From NCBI GenBank assembly GCA_036898135.1, contig CM072511.1:44770141-44834140 (forward strand): a stretch of 64,000 nt of DNA, given 5' to 3'. Below are positions 12,722-27,639 of the stretch, one piece after another. Source of the DNA: Oncomelania hupensis (taxonomy: Eukaryota > Mollusca > Gastropoda > Littorinimorpha > Pomatiopsidae). How positions within the stretch are numbered: position 1 is the first letter of the stretch; every line of letters starts with the position of its first letter. The translations under genes were made by a program, and so were the position numbers. Under the pieces are notes generated by a model. It was not told where the DNA came from, searched no databases, and saw nothing but the letters and a program-made list of their open reading frames with translations.

Positions 12722-13430
<709 letters not shown>

Positions 13431-14228
13431 ATTACGCAGTGAGCGCGTAGTGAATCTGCGCGCGGTGCACGGGCTCCTCCCTAACCCTTTAATGTGTGCA
13501 AGACCGCTCGCTGTAAACCACTTATAACACCAAACTCTGGACCCCTTTCCGGATTCTTTCGCAAAATAGTTCGGATTATTATTTACAAGTGACCAGATGA
13601 TATATTGCCCTCATTTACAGAATGAACTTTAACATTCGGGCGACATAATAACAGAAAAGGAGGGTTTAAAAAAAAATCGTTTTACAACTGTTCTTTGGCA
13701 TTGTCCTGTCTATTTTACATATTTCTTCGTATTTTTCAGTACCTAAAAAGGTTTATAATTTCTGTGTTTAATTTTGAAAAATAAAACGACTAAATCAGGT
13801 TTGCAACTAAACCTGAAATACTACGGCCAGCGGCAGAGATTGATGGAAAGCCGTGGCTAATCTCAGCTACGCAGTATGCAGCACAAGCAAAGCATGTCAC
13901 CTTGTCTCTCCCCCCCCCTCCCCGTCTTTCAATTACACAGTTAGACACCAGGGAAAGCATGCGTGCCCTTTTTACCGACATCCCCGACCTCCGGAACCTG
14001 TCTAGCCCCCATACTGCAGCGCATCTTTAGATTATTTTGCTTCCCCTTTAGTTTACCTTTTGACCTTCCCTGACATGCAGCCAAACATGTAATAGTGAAG
14101 GCTACTGTATTGTTGCTGTTTTTTAATGATCGCTTTTTTGCATCTTTCCCCTTCTCTTTCTTTTCTCATTTTCCATCCCAACCTAACGCGTTAATGTTTG
14201 GCGGGGTGTCGCTTTCTAGGTCTTTGTC

Positions 14229-14230
14229 TG

Positions 14231-14310
<80 letters not shown>

Positions 14311-14427
14311 TCTCTCTCTCTTCCTCTCTTTCTCTCTCTCTCTCTTCCTCTCTCTCTTTCTTCCTCTCTCTCTCTTCCTCTCTCTCTCTCTCTTCCTCTC
14401 TCTCTCTCCCTCTCTCTTCCTCTCTTC

Positions 14428-14461
<34 letters not shown>

Positions 14462-14752
14462 GTGTCTCTCTATTCCTCTCTATTCCTCTCTCTCTTCCTT
14501 TCCCCATCCCTCCCCGCCGAATAGTATTTATTTGTTGTTTTATCTGTCTTTTTGTTTTTGTTCTGAGGTTGAAGAGGATTTGTGGTTGGGGTTAGAATGC
14601 CTTTCCAGTGTCCAATCTGATCTGGCCACTTATTTTTCAATTTCCGTTGCCAGTTTATCTCACAAGACATGACCGCATCCTTGAACCTACATGTTTGCTT
14701 TTTAGAACCCGTCTTGTTTTCCACTGTGGCTGTCTTCCGTGTGTGTGTGTGG

Positions 14753-14785
<33 letters not shown>

Positions 14786-14798
14786 TTTGTGTGTGTGT
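14229..14798. repeat. (CT)n and (GT)n microsatellites
   Basis: An imperfect (CT)n array with CTTC interruptions occupies 14229-14462, and a (GT)n array 14739-14798. The sequence between is unique, with no recognisable gene. Confidence 0.9.
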
Positions 14799-15730
14799 AA
14801 CAACTTATCGGTCTTGGCATCATCGTGCTTGTGTTTGTACTAGCTTGATTGTTAACAACTTTTGTATTGTGTTGCGTATGTTGCGCTCGGCGAAGGAGTG
14901 CATGTCGTATTCAATGCTAGCCGATGTGTGTTCATACTATATGTGTTATGCAATGTGTTTTTCTGCTGTGTGCGCATCCGGGCGTTGAGCGGGTTTAACC
15001 CATGCTTGGCTGTTTCTGAGAACAATAGACGTGCATCTTGTCGATGTTAGAAGAATAGCACTTTGCGTGTAGCGAAACAAAATAAGTCTATTTTCGTCAG
15101 GATGATGATGGATTACACATCATGACGGTGACGAAATATATGTTCCTAAAATGCATCTGCACCTGCAAGGGTTTTTATTTTAATGGAAATTGTCAGCACC
15201 ATATTTTTGTTGTTGTGGTGGTTTCAAATGTTGGTGTGAGTTTGACGTTCTCAAGTGTCTAAAATATTGTCAGTGTGTGTTTGTGCATGTTTGTTTCTGT
15301 GTGTGACTTTGACGTTCTCCGTGACGTCTTTAGTATCTGTGTATGATGTTGTCGTATCTGTTGACTTCTTAAGATATTATCTGTGTACGATGCTACCCTT
15401 CTGTGTAAGACGTTGCCAGTCTTGAGTCACGATGACGATGCAACCTGGCTCCAGGATAGTTTTAATCTTGCTCCAGTTTATTGTTATCTTGACAGTTTTG
15501 ATAACGCATTAACCCTAAACTAGGCTCACTTCAAGAACTTAGCAACTGGTAGCTAAGGACTTTGACATAACACCGATTAATTTTTATGCTTTTTTGTTTG
15601 TTTGGGAGGGGGAGGTTGTAGCGGGGAAGAAGGGGGGGGAGAAGGTGCAATATTGACATTTGTTCCTCCCATTTTTCCGACCACTACCTTCTTCACCGCC
15701 TCCCTTCCTCTTCTCCTGTCATCATCGTCT
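14799..15730. other. Region without recognisable gene
   Basis: Several phrases such as GTGTGACTTTGACGTTCTC and GTTTGACGTTCTCAAGTGTC near 15239-15325 look like a loose local repetition. No coding signal. Confidence 0.5.
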
Positions 15731-15850
15731 TCGGATGAGAGTATAAACCGAAGTCTAGTCTGTGTACGCCTGCATTCCACAGCACGGACTGTCATGTCCT
15801 AGGCGGACGAGTGCCAGAAACCAATACTGCACTACAGCACCATGCACTGT
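15731..15850 (+). repeat. SINE family A, internal fragment
   Basis: CGGATGAGAGTATAAACCGA and the following TCTAGTCTGTGT, CATGTCCTAGGCGG match the middle of family A. Both head and tail are missing. It is followed by pyrimidine-rich unique sequence. Confidence 0.7.
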
Positions 15851-16125
15851 AGGTCTTATTTTCCCCTTTCCTCCTTCCCCTTGTTCTGGATGGTGCAGCT
15901 CCTGCAACTGCCGCGCTCTCGCTGATGTTGATCTTCCCCTTACCTCCATTCTCCTCCTCTTCGTCTTTCTTCCTCGGTCATTTTTCTGTTTCCTCATCCC
16001 ACCCATCATCCACCTTCGAGAGCAATCTATTAATTATGATTCTCTCATTTCAGAAATGTCAGGTCGACGTGTTTTTCAACCTCCACCTCCCTCTCCCCGC
16101 CCTTTTCTCCCCATTACACACACTC

Positions 16126-16128
<3 letters not shown>

Positions 16129-16184
<56 letters not shown>
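16129..16184. repeat. (CT)n microsatellite
   Basis: Near-perfect (CT)n within a wider C/T-rich block, 15850-16290. The interval 16440-17095 after it holds no recognisable gene; a (CTA/CTG)n trinucleotide stretch lies at about 17029-17070. Confidence 0.9.
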
Positions 16185-16186
<2 letters not shown>

Positions 16187-17034
16187 CCTCCATTCTCTCT
16201 CTCTTCCCTTCCCTCTCCCACCCTCTCTCTCCCTCCCCGCCCCTCTTCCCTCTTTCCCTCCAATCTCTTCCTGCTTTCTCCTTCCTAATCTCTAGCAACA
16301 GAACGCACAATGTCACACGGGCAGTGATTAGCAACGCGAGAATGAATGATCGCAACCGCACTCATATTCTGCTAGCTGCAAAAATAGGCGTGCGGGCTGG
16401 CATAGATAGCGAGTTAATGTGGACTTAAACGCGTCGTGCAATCTCGAGCTCTTGCGTGTTTTTTTTTCTTGCTAGCCCCCTGGACGTGTAAAATCTTTCA
16501 AGAACGGACAACGCTGAAAAAGACCTTATTTATATCTGGTCCGATGGTTTGCTGAACGCTGAAAAGCTGTTAAGACCTCGATTATATTCGCATTTGTATT
16601 TATATAATTTTTTTTTTAAACAACAGATTTGAAATGTTTGAAGGTATTTTTTTCACCCTCTGTAAATTTTTATGAAGGTGTCCGAGTTTGAAAGAAGTTC
16701 TAGAAGCTCAATTTAGATCATGTGAAACTCGTTATAATTTTTTTTTTTTAACCAACCAATAATGAAGCAAATCCGTTCGGTTGTCCGTGATTGGCGCTAG
16801 TCATTCGGAGCAATGCGAACGTAGAGCCAGTTCACGTGTGAATTATTTGAAATGTTTAATTCACTCCAATTTACTAGTGGTTTCTTAAAGAATTGGTGTA
16901 CTCTCCTCCTCCTCTGTTTGATATTCTATTTTACATGATCATACTTAACTTTTGGTAGACAAGCAAGTACTTAGAAGTAGCTTCGTCGAAGTAGTACTAT
17001 TTCTGATCGTCCCTTTTCGTTTTCACTACTGCTG

Positions 17035-17069
<35 letters not shown>

Positions 17070-17094
17070 ACTTCTGCCACTAGTGCTAATGCCA

Positions 17095-17375
17095 TTAATG
17101 GATGCTATGCGCGCTTTATTCCTAAATCAGACTCAAAGCGAGGGGATCTGTAACCAGCATACCGCTCACATATTATAAACACGTCTACATGCACAACACA
17201 CACATATTCATCACTCAAACATGTGATGTAAAGTCGCTATAGTATTAGGAAAAAAAATCGAAATGTATTGTTTGAAATTTTATATAAGGCTGCATCCAAC
17301 ACCATTATTGAAGGGAGTGAGGAAACCGGAGTGCCCGGAGAAAACCCTCGGTGACCAGAAAGTCTAATACTAAGT
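17095..17375 (-). repeat. SINE family B, diverged copy
   Basis: GGATGCTATGCGCGC, TCATCACTCAAAC...GTGATGTAAAG and ACCATTATTGAAGGGAG...GGAGTGCCCGGAGAAAACCC match the family B body in the same order. The copy is clearly older than those at 5.1 and 28.2 kb. The tRNA-like head is missing and the TAATG at the tail end is minimal. Confidence 0.75.
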
Positions 17376-20300
17376 CTCCCTACTTCCTCCTTCATCTTGG
17401 TCATGCTTGAATTATATAGGCAAGCAAGCACGTGGATCGGCTTGGTGCTGCTGCTCCTTCTCATCCACGCCCCCCCCCCCCCATTCCCTCTTTTTTTTTT
17501 CGTCCACCAACGTCTTCTTCTCTTCCTTAGGTTTTACAAGATCCTTCATATTACATCGTCATTGTTTCAGTTGGATAGACAAGCGAGCGCAGCGCGCTGA
17601 AACGGTGTTTGGTCGATGCTGCGCGAATTAAGGCGCTTTCCGGGTTCTTTTCTGTGACGGCAGCACGTTAAATGAAGTAACCCGATTTAGCCTCCCCTGC
17701 CGGCTAATTGCGTCGTCGACAGGAGAAGTCAACCGTAGCATCGACTGTAAGTTGGAGAGCCTTATGACGCGTCAGTAGAATCTGAAAAGCGAAAATTAAT
17801 GAAATTTATAGAACGTCCTATTTTAAAAGACGTGACCTTTTAAAAAAAAAAACCATGGAAATAATAAGAATAAGAATAAAAAGAGGCCGAATAATGGTAT
17901 CCCTTCCGAACATATGGATAATCATGTAGAAAGTAAACTAATAACTCAGTTTTCCCGATGAAATTGTCCCGTTAAAAGCTGACAGTGTTTAACGTTTAAG
18001 ACATTGTGATACTCTACACTTTGACGGGAAACATTTGGAACACCGATTTATTATTTTCCGTTCTGCAATAAAGGGGGCATTTCCTTTTTTAAACTGCCGT
18101 ACCGCACGCATTTCAATGGCTTGACATCTTAATTTTATCTATATATATTTATATATATATTACTACTTGCTGAATGCAATGTAAGAGAAAGAGAACGGAG
18201 AAGAGAATGAAGGGTGGAAGAGAATGAAAGAAAAGAAACAAACAAAACAAAAACTCGCACAAAACATACAAACGGAATAAAAAGAAACTGACGTGGAAGA
18301 ATGAAACGTCGAAGATTTGAAAAAAAGATAAACCGACATTAAATAGCGTGTGATAGACAGCGTCAATGTCAAAGAAACTGAAGTACACAGAGAAAGTAGA
18401 AAAAGCAAACAAACAAACGCATAAGCAAAGTGACAGTAAAAGGATTGGAAACATGCAACCTAGAATAAATTAGGACAATTCGCTTTCAACATAGGACAGA
18501 GTAACGTGAAGGTGGTGAGAGGGGGGAGGGGGGGAGAGGGGAGAAAGAAGAACAACTCACGATAGTTTTCGTGGTTTTTTTTACATGTTAATGGATTTAG
18601 AAAAAGACAGGCGGGAATTTTTTTTAAAAATCTACATTTTTATTTTTAATGTTGATAAATCGATTAGAGCTTGTCAGGTTGTGGGCTCGGTTGCAGGCGT
18701 GTGATGGGTCTTTAGCGGAGTAGTCAACTTGCTGTCTGTTCTTCAAGCTAGCCGACCTTCCACTGTTCGTCCGACGTCTCTTCTCTCCATCTCTCCTCCA
18801 TCCCTGCCTCTCCAACCCCCACCCCCCATTTAAAAAAAGAAAGAAAGATGTGGCAGGACAAAGAGTGAAGAGGAGAAGAAAGAGATTAGGATCTCAAAAT
18901 AAAAGAGCAGAAAGAGATTAAGATAATAAGAAGGAAGACGAGTTTAAGGTCTTTAAGAGGAGGATAAGAATAAGGAAAGGAAGGTTGACGAGAAGAAGGA
19001 GAAAGAGAAGAGGTTGAAGGAGGGTGGGATTGGGGAGAGGAATGGGGGTGGGGGGGGCAAGGGAAGAAAACCGCGGATTTTTATAGTGCAATTAAATCAG
19101 CGTATATAACTGCCGAAGGCGCTGGGAGCTCAGACCCAGCATTCACTAACGAACACAGCTCAGGTACCCCTGAAAACTGTGTGCAACTTGGCGTTCTCTC
19201 GCGCAGTGGACCACAGTGCAGTCCAGAGAAGAAGAAGGAGAGGAAGAAGAAGAAGAAGACTGTCACGGAATTTGTTCCGGAGTGGTCAGTACTCATGAAA
19301 GGCCCCTTTGACTTTTATGACTTACCCCCGAAGCGTGGTTTCATTTTCAACTAAAAAAAAAACAAAACAAAGAAAGACTAAGGCGCACCATTTTATTCCA
19401 TCACTTCACTCAAACATACAACGCATTTTCCCAAGTTCAATTCTTTGATTATATATTTTTTCTGTGTTTTTTTTATATTTTCTTCCTTCGATTTTTTCCA
19501 ACATTTTTTTTTCTTTCCGAAAATAAGAAAATCGAAGTGATTTAAAAATATATTTACCCGTTGTGATTGCTAAATTGTTTATTGTACTTTTTCAACTTAA
19601 CTTTTGGTAGGCGGTCCTTGACAATGGTGTAGACTCGGTTGAGGTGACGAAGAAGAAATAACCATCGAAGACAGAACTTTAAGATGAAGTAGATTGGAAG
19701 ACATGTAGTAGTCCAGATCGACCCTGAACATTCAACGGCCTTTGTACACGGTCTAAGCAAAAGCGTGTCTTCGAGATTTGAATGAAAAATCATTGCATAC
19801 AAACCTAGGCTTCTTCTGGTCCAGCCCCGCGTGGAAAAAATACATTATGATTAAACAAAATTTAGTTTTGTGAGGAAAAGTGCATTCAGTAAATAATACA
19901 TAGAACAAAACTATCTTGCATAGCAAGCTTATAGGAAAAGAAGATGAGCAAGCTAGACAACAGGAAAAGAAGATGAGCAAGCTAGACAACACACACAAGA
20001 CGACTGAAGAGCTGGAAAGAAGAGAGAAAGAACGAGACGCTCTCACTCTGAGCTGGACTGCCGATGCCAGAATGGTGCGGACAGACACATCAAAAGCCGG
20101 TGCAAGTCGTATATTGTCGTTGTAAAAGACGAGTGGAATCTTTGAAACGTCGCCGTCTCCTTTTGTCAAGCTCCGGAGTCTTCTGCTGCATGCAGCGGGC
20201 ATGACCTGGGCTTTCTTCCGTGTTATTGTTTTTTTTTCTTTTGGGTGATAGGCTGTAGTATTTATTTTGCCTTATCTTCTTTCCTTTTGTATCAGATAAA

Positions 20301-21805
20301 GGGATGGATGAATGCAGGAACGCGCGCGCGCATGTGTGTTTGTGTATGTGTGTGTATAGAACAGAAAATGTATGTATATTGCCATTATAACCTGTAGGTT
20401 ATATATGTTACAATTATATAGACTATAACTATACTCGCGGTAGCTTGTTGGACACTCATTATCTAGCACATTATAATAAAGAAATAAATATCAAGCTTTG
20501 TGTGGGTTCGTGCCTGCGCGCGCACGCTTTTGTTAATGATGCTTGTAAGTTGACGATGTTGCCTAATTTCTTTTTTTTTTAATTTTCTTCATCCTGCTAA
20601 TGTTCTCTTCTCTTTTCTTCTTTTGTTTCATGTCCTGATGATATAACGATGGATTAAACAGGTAAGCGTTCAATTTTAATCCTTTAATGTATTTCGTGTT
20701 TCTAATTGTTTATTCGTCTGTAACTGATGTCTTTCTGTTTGCTTGTCTGTCTGCCTGCCTGTCTATGTAGTTTCAAAATGCAGTCGTGTTTGTGTTCTCG
20801 TGTGTCCTGACATTATTACTTTTAATAGATCTTCCTAGCTTCAGCTTTCTTCAGGATATAAACCTGGTGCCTCTTTTATATGGAGTTGTCCGATATTTTT
20901 TTCCCCTCATGTCGTGTTCAAAAGATCTGTTGAGGATGGGACAACATGTCTGCTTGTTGAGCCAGCCTTGAGGCTGATTTTTTTAAATTAGAACCGCAGA
21001 GTGTTCTTTCTTTCTTCCTTTTTCTTTTTTCTTTCTTTCTTTCTTTCGTTATTTCTTTTTTAAAATTCCTTCTTCTTGATAACTTGAGAACGTCTGCTTG
21101 TTGACCTTTCTTCACGCTGCTTTTCTATTTGACCCGCGATTTCTTCTTCTGCTTCTTCTTCTTCTTCTTCTTCTTCTGCTTCTTCTTCTTCTTCTGCTTC
21201 TTCTGCTTCTTCTTCTACTCCTCCTGAATAATTATGAGAGCACACAGATTTTGACGCAGTCTGAATAGAAGGATACGATTACCCTCTCCCCCTCCCACCC
21301 CACACTTTACCCTACTCTCGCCTCCCTAAACAAAATGAAAAAAATGAATAAAAATAAACTAAAATAAATAAATTAAATTAAATAGAATAAAAATTCTACG
21401 ATAGCTAATTTTGAGATACCCCGCGTGACGCGCGTGGGATATGCCAAGGAAGTAAAGGGCGATTATCCTGCTAGCGGCAATCATTCATTTACCATCATTA
21501 TTCCGGACAAGATGGCTGCCGCGCGCTCCTAATTGTTTCCTCCTTCTCACAGCCGCATTCCGGCCATGTCGCGTTGCCCACCGTACGTCAGATGGAGGGA
21601 GAGGATAGAGAAGGTGCCGCTTTACTCATTGTAAGTCATGTGGGTGGAATGAGGAGTGGATAGAGGAGCTTTGCTTTGCGCCATATTTGTTGTTAAAGCA
21701 GATTTGAGTGTGATATTGAGAGAGGTGGAGAGGACTGAGTTTAGGGGAGGATGAGAGGCAGGGTCACGACACTGGAGTATGCCACCTTTATGATTGTCAT
21801 GGCAT
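17376..21805. other. Long stretch without recognisable gene
   Basis: I see only simple sequence: a poly-C/poly-T patch at 17469-17500, purine-rich A/G sequence at 18170-18450 and 18830-19060, GAA repeats at 19228-19260, (TTTC)n near 21005-21050 and (TTC)n with TGC interruptions at 21140-21215. A 24-bp-class duplication (GAAAAGAAGATGAGCAAGCT) is present at 19934-19953 and 19963-19982. Open frames are short and without motifs. Confidence 0.5.
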
Positions 21806-22075
21806 TGTGACCCCCGTTGGGGTGCGGGGGTTTCAGTATAAATAGTATCCCCACTTTCTGGAAATTGAGTGCTTTAAATTCCCACTGTCGCTGCCTTTCT
21901 CATTTGCTCTTTCTCATTCCTGCTCCGTTCTATCAATCTGCTATACTATCTTCTTCTTCGCTAGACCAGTCACCTACCTTTTTTTCTTGAAAACTCTTCC
22001 AGGACAAGACTCCTTATTTGTGTATGAGGTCTGTTGGATCAGCTTGGGAATATTCCTAGTCTCGAGACTTTCCTC
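21806..22075 (+). repeat. Family E repeat without family D
   Basis: GACCCCCGTTGGGGTGCGGG, then CAGTATAAATAGTATCCCC, and the downstream TCTATCAATCTGCTATACTA, GCTAGACCAGTCACCTACC and GTCTGTTGGATCAGCTTGGG match 12729-13000 and 29335-29600. The copy ends before the TA tract and family D. Confidence 0.75.
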
Positions 22076-23403
22076 CAACATGGCACAGTTTCATTGCCAC
22101 GACACTGGAGCCGTGTACAGCCTCTCGTTGATGGCCATGTCATAAAGCTCCTTCGTCGTCCCACAAAACAAATCAAGGTTATTGGTTGCTCGTAGCTAGG
22201 GGCAGCCTAGGAGTCCAGAGATTGCTATCGCCGAGTCCCAGACGGGCCAACCGGCCATCTTTCTACTAATAATTCTAGAAGCCAGCGTCGTTATGACTCT
22301 GTCAAAAGATCTGAACGCAGCCGACACAGTTCAAAACATATTTCAGTATTATACATCCCCTGCCGTGTCGCCATGTTCTCGACCCACCGCCAGTTAGTAT
22401 CTGTACAAAACAACATACCATTTGATTCTATATTTTCTTTTCATCATTTAGTGTAATGTATCTGCTACTCATTGGTATGACTTACCTGTTCCATGGAATT
22501 GCATTATGCCTACGCTTGCAGCAGGTGGGGTATCTCAGGAGCAGAGGTTCGATCCTCGACTGTTAGTGCGTTCGTAGGTTGGCGCCTTTGCCCCATTTCC
22601 CCTATGTCCCCATTTTGCGCTGGAACGCGTGCTGTATCAGACAATCCAACTAACCATCTAGCTACATTTTGTTTTGCGCGAATTTTGCCTTTCTGTTTCT
22701 GACAAACTACAGGCACAAAATAATGAAGACCATAACTGAGCTTGAATGTTAACAGTATTTCAGTTTATGTTAACGTTAAAATCAAAGTTCAGTCTTTTAC
22801 TGTTATTATTCTGTCAGCTCATTCTCTTCTCTGCTCTTCTGTTCAGTACTTTTATAAATTTCTTTTTAAATGCTGTTAGACTGAAGTCTGAAAACAAGCG
22901 AGAGCGAGGGTAAGCAATAGCCCCCTCGACGCCCGTTTTTTTTTTTCAAAGACGAGGAAAACAGAATTAGAGCTGCTAGCTGCTACATCTTGTTTGCTGA
23001 AAGCGCTTGCAAGTTTTTCCATCAAATCCAACCCTTCTCTCACTCTCTTGTCTTCTCGGAGCTTCTTGGGGTCGAGGTGCCTGAAACTTTTTGGGGTTGG
23101 AGGTGGGGGGGGGGAGAAGGTGGGGAGAGATAGGGGAAGAAGTGGCATTTTGTGTTTGCTTTTCGTTTGGTTTCCGTGATAAACAGTCCTGAACAATTGT
23201 GCTTTTGCGCTGTATGTTCTGTGTTTTTCACCTGTTGTTATTTGTTTTGTTGCCAATAAATGCGTGTACCTATCTTTTAAAAAAAAGGAGGGGGGCTTTG
23301 AGCAGTAACCTTTTCTGTGAGGTGCATTATGTAAGTGCAGTACTTTCCCCCGCTGCTGTTTCCGAAATTGTGGTAAAGTGTGTGAGGACTGAGTGTGTGT
23401 GTA

Positions 23404-23457
<54 letters not shown>

Positions 23458-24308
23458 TGTGTGTGTGGTAGGTAGGTAAAAAGGGAATGAGAGTCGTCAT
23501 CAAGAATCCTTCTTACTTCGTCATGTTTATGATCTTTAGCGGAGTATTCGGCGTGCGATTCCTCATTGGCATGTGTCATCGTGTTGTTGTTGTTGTTGTT
23601 GTTCTTGTTCTTGTTCTTCTTCTTCTTCTTCTTCTTCTTCTTCTTCTTCTTCTTCTTCTTTTTCTTATTCTTCTTCGAGTCATTCTCTCCTCTTCATCCC
23701 AGTTGTTTTTTTCGTTTCCTCTTCTATTTTGCCTTCATCTCCATCTTCTTTCTTTTCGTAATCGTCATGTTGTGTCTTCTCATCCGATCCTCGTACCCTA
23801 CCCCCTCTACCGGTTTTCTTTTCCTTCTCTTCCTTCTCTTCCTCATCCTCCCATTTCTTATTCACCTATAACCATGCTTTTTTCCCCCCTCAACCATTCT
23901 AAAAGAAGCCCGCAAACAAAATTTCCCTTAGGCTCTTTAAACTTAAACATTTTGGTATCGTCTACTGGTGTAGTATCGTCTATAGGACGATTCTGTACAC
24001 AAATGTCAGGCCAGGGCGACTCAGTACCGCGAAGTCCTTATACTATATAGTACCCGACGAAAGTACCATTGACCTTTTGTGGTAAGAGAGGATAGATAGA
24101 AGAGACGGGACCACGGAGTACTGGAGAGAAATCTGGGACTGGAGACTTTTTCCTAGAACTACAAGACAAGACTAGACGAAAGAAGGTCCAGAAGATAAAA
24201 CGCAACAGGCGAAACACATTCTGATTTCGCCTGCAAAGCTTCGTCAGGAGTTACATTAAAACGTCTTTATAATCATTTACTGTGGTTGGGATATTTCAGA
24301 ATAATGTA
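22076..24308. other. Region without recognisable gene; microsatellites
   Basis: Contains a B-box-like GAGGTTCGATCCTCG at 22543-22557 (possible old SINE head), (GT)n/(GA)n at 23394-23467, and (GTT/CTT)n at 23582-23660. Frames across the microsatellites are poly-Leu, poly-Phe or poly-Ser and are not genes. Confidence 0.55.
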
Positions 24309-24614
<306 letters not shown>

Positions 24615-24674
24615 GAGAGATAGATTTTTTTAGAATTTATTTTTAATTTTTTAATTGTTAATTTTTAAATTTAC

Positions 24675-24885
24675 TTTATTGTTCTTATAGGGAAATTCTG
24701 GGACGCCTCCCCTGGGGAAAGCGTAGTCGCAGCCTGTGGCGCGCCCAAACCCAACCTACCTAACATTAGTTGTGATATTGAAATTTTGGCTGGGGGAGCA
24801 AACCGGAGTACCCGGAAAAAAACCCCGAGACGTTGCCCGAGTCGAAAGTAAATAATATTCGGAGAAACATAGCGCCCAGATGCAG
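24675..24885 (+). repeat. Interspersed repeat family C, copy 1
   Basis: TTATAGGGAAATTCTGGGAC, CCCTGGGGAAAGCGTAGTCG, CAAACCCAACCTACCTAAC and GGGGGAGCAAACCGGAGTAC recur in the same order at 27862-28080. Class unknown. No open frame. Confidence 0.8.
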
Positions 24886-25834
24886 AATCAATGTTTTGAA
24901 GCTTGAATCTCCTCTTTGTATAGACGTTGGTGCGTTATCGCCTTGTATGTATGAGAGAGGCATTGTTGAGGGGTAAGCCGAGTGGTCTTCGGCGCCAACC
25001 TTATGTGTACGATCATGACTTCTGTAAATTGTGTGTGTGTGTGTGTGTGTATGCTGGATTCCTGTTGTAATGCAGAGCTTTGAGCAGCTGTTTGTGGTAA
25101 TAATCGCGCTGTGCAAGAATAGGTTTTATGACCAGGAAATTCTATTTTTTTCCAACTTGTTTCCCATTAAGCCGATGCTTTAAACGGGGTAACGTCAAAA
25201 TCATAAGGGGAAAAGCGGCAGTGGGGGGGGGAGGGGAAGGGGGTGAGTGTGTGTTTGGGGAGAGGGGGGGGGGTTTGCAGCTAAGACGGAAAAAGAAGAA
25301 ACTCTAAAACCAGGGGTTTAAATGAGGAATGAGGAAATCTAACGAGAGAGTGCAAGATATAAATTGAAAAAAGTAAACATTGGAGCGAAAGCGCTTTATA
25401 AAATGAAAATGGAAAATTTGGGATAAAAGTCTAAACAATTCAATGGAAATCAAATAAATATTGCAGGCAAGGAATGGTGACGCTGGCATTGAAACTCAAA
25501 CCCGTGATCCGGATGTTGCTGTGTTTTGTTACGAATTTGCTGTGGTACGTTTACAAGTGATTTTTAAGAGAGAGAGAAAGAGAGAGGGGGGGGGGAGGGT
25601 GTCAGTGGGGAGGAGAGTTGACGTGGAAGGATGCGTGTGTGCGATGCGGTTGGGGTTTATGATGGCGATTGTAATTCGTTTGTTGTTGTTTTGATTTTCG
25701 GGTTTATTTTGTATTTGTTTGTCCGTTCCTTAATTATTGATCTTTGCTATTGCTGTTTTGTTGGATTTTTGCGTTGCTGTTTGCTTTTACATTGCGTTGG
25801 GGTTTTCCTTTTTGTTTGACTTAGGGTTTCCAGA
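24886..25834. other. Region without recognisable gene
   Basis: (GT)n at 25029-25052 and G-rich patches at 25219-25275 are the only visible structure. Confidence 0.5.
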
Positions 25835-26038
25835 TTTCGAGAAAGATCATGTCTGTATTTCATGGCAGATGTTGCTATTGTATATATTGCATGATTTGTT
25901 TGGGGGTTAAAGATGTATCGCAGGTTTTTCCCGGTCTTTCGAGAAAGATCTTGTTTGTATTTCTTGGCAGATATTGGTATTGTATATATTGCATAATTTT
26001 TTTTGGGTTTAAAGATGTATCGCAGGTTTTTCCCGGTC
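25835..26038 (+). repeat. 102-bp tandem duplication
   Basis: Units 25835-25936 and 25937-26038 both start TTTCGAGAAAGATC and both end GATGTATCGCAGGTTTTTCCCGGTC. They differ at a few positions, so the duplication is fairly recent. No gene is involved. Confidence 0.9.
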
Positions 26039-27639
26039 GTGGGTTATTAAGGCTTGTGTCCCTTCTCACGGTAACAAACGTCGACGACGCATTCCTTGCA
26101 AAATTAATACCTATAAATCTTGTGTAATAGTAGTGTTGTCATTAAGTTGTCAGTTAAATTATTATCTTCTTCACTCTCATCTTCGTCTATTTGTAGTTTT
26201 AAACAGTGGCCAAACGACTCAGCTAATCTTAATTCGTTTTTTAAATATATTTCCTCCTTAAGCAATTACTAAGAGCTAAAACGATAATAACTTTAGTTAA
26301 GATAATTGAAAAAAAAATTTAACCTTCGTTTTGTAGTTTTAGAGACAATATATTTCCTCGCGTGCAATGAACTGAAGAAGGTCGCAAACGTCAAGGATAC
26401 ATCCGACATTTTTTTGTACCATTTATAATGTAGAGAACAAATATTCTGGTCCTGTGTAACGGCATTTTGCTCTTGTCTCGACAACTTTCCACCCTACCTA
26501 CCCCCACCCACACCACCCACCTCTGGGAAATCGAACTACTGACCTCTTGCGTGTAAAGAAAGATGACTGAATATTATTGATGCAATCCCGGCCCTCCTCG
26601 CGGTGTTTGCGATAGAGTTGATCACTGAGCAAATATTTTCACACAGCCGTATCTGGGGATGGCAAATTATGGAAGGAGGACTGAGGCTTGAGGAGAGAGG
26701 TCTTCATTGTGTCAAGAGCTAGTGATCCAGAGGCATTTCCGATGTGGAGAGAAATGTGGAAGGAGAATGGAAAAGGAGAGAAAGAGGGAGGAAGGCAGTG
26801 AGAGTGGGTGTGAATATTTTATATGACTGGGTTATGTTTGAATATTATATATATAGTTGCGTGTATATTGGTATGCCTGCATACTGTTGTGCTCGATGTG
26901 ATGGAAGTATTCCTTGAAACTTTCCGGCTCAAAAGAAAGAAAACAAAAATTCTTGCTCCAAGCCCCAGAGATTTCTGCCATTTGTAAATACCATTGACAA
27001 CTATGTAGTTAGTATTTTGTATTTTTTCGTATTGTCTGGCTGTGTTGCTTGTAAAATGTTAAAGCCTGCATAGCCCGGATTCCTCGGTAAAACAAATAGA
27101 AATAAGAAGAAAGAAAGAAATCCAGCTCAAGAAGAGAGACTAATGATGATTAAAGTGGACTAGAAAGGAAGAACACGGGGTGAACAAAGCGAACCAAGGA
27201 TGTTGGGTGAGCGAGCATCTTGAACTCTTGTTGTCACTTGTGCACACTAAACCTAGGAAACAAAAAGGTCCAACTTTGTGCGCATAATGCAACTCTGTGC
27301 ATTGAAATTTTGCGGATAGTGCTTTTTTCTTTCCCTTTATAATCATGGATAATATTTTTGTCTCAAGACAAGAAGGCTTCAAATCCAGAATACGATGCAG
27401 CGTCTAGTACTGAAACTGCGGATAATCTTTTTTTCTTTTGTTCTCCCTCTTTAGAAAACCAGGCCATAATATAGGTGCTACTGTGTAGAAAGGCACGAGA
27501 AGTAGGCTTTATGGAAACTGTTTATAAGCACACACACAAAATGTTTGTCTTGGAATAATAAGGTCTTAAAACTCGTATGATGCAACGTCAAGTATTGCAC
27601 ATTTTCAGATTCTGTTCGGTTTTTTCTTATGAGTAAACA
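26039..27639. other. Region without recognisable gene
   Basis: AT-rich unique sequence with short purine-rich patches. No open frame with a recognisable motif. Confidence 0.5.
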
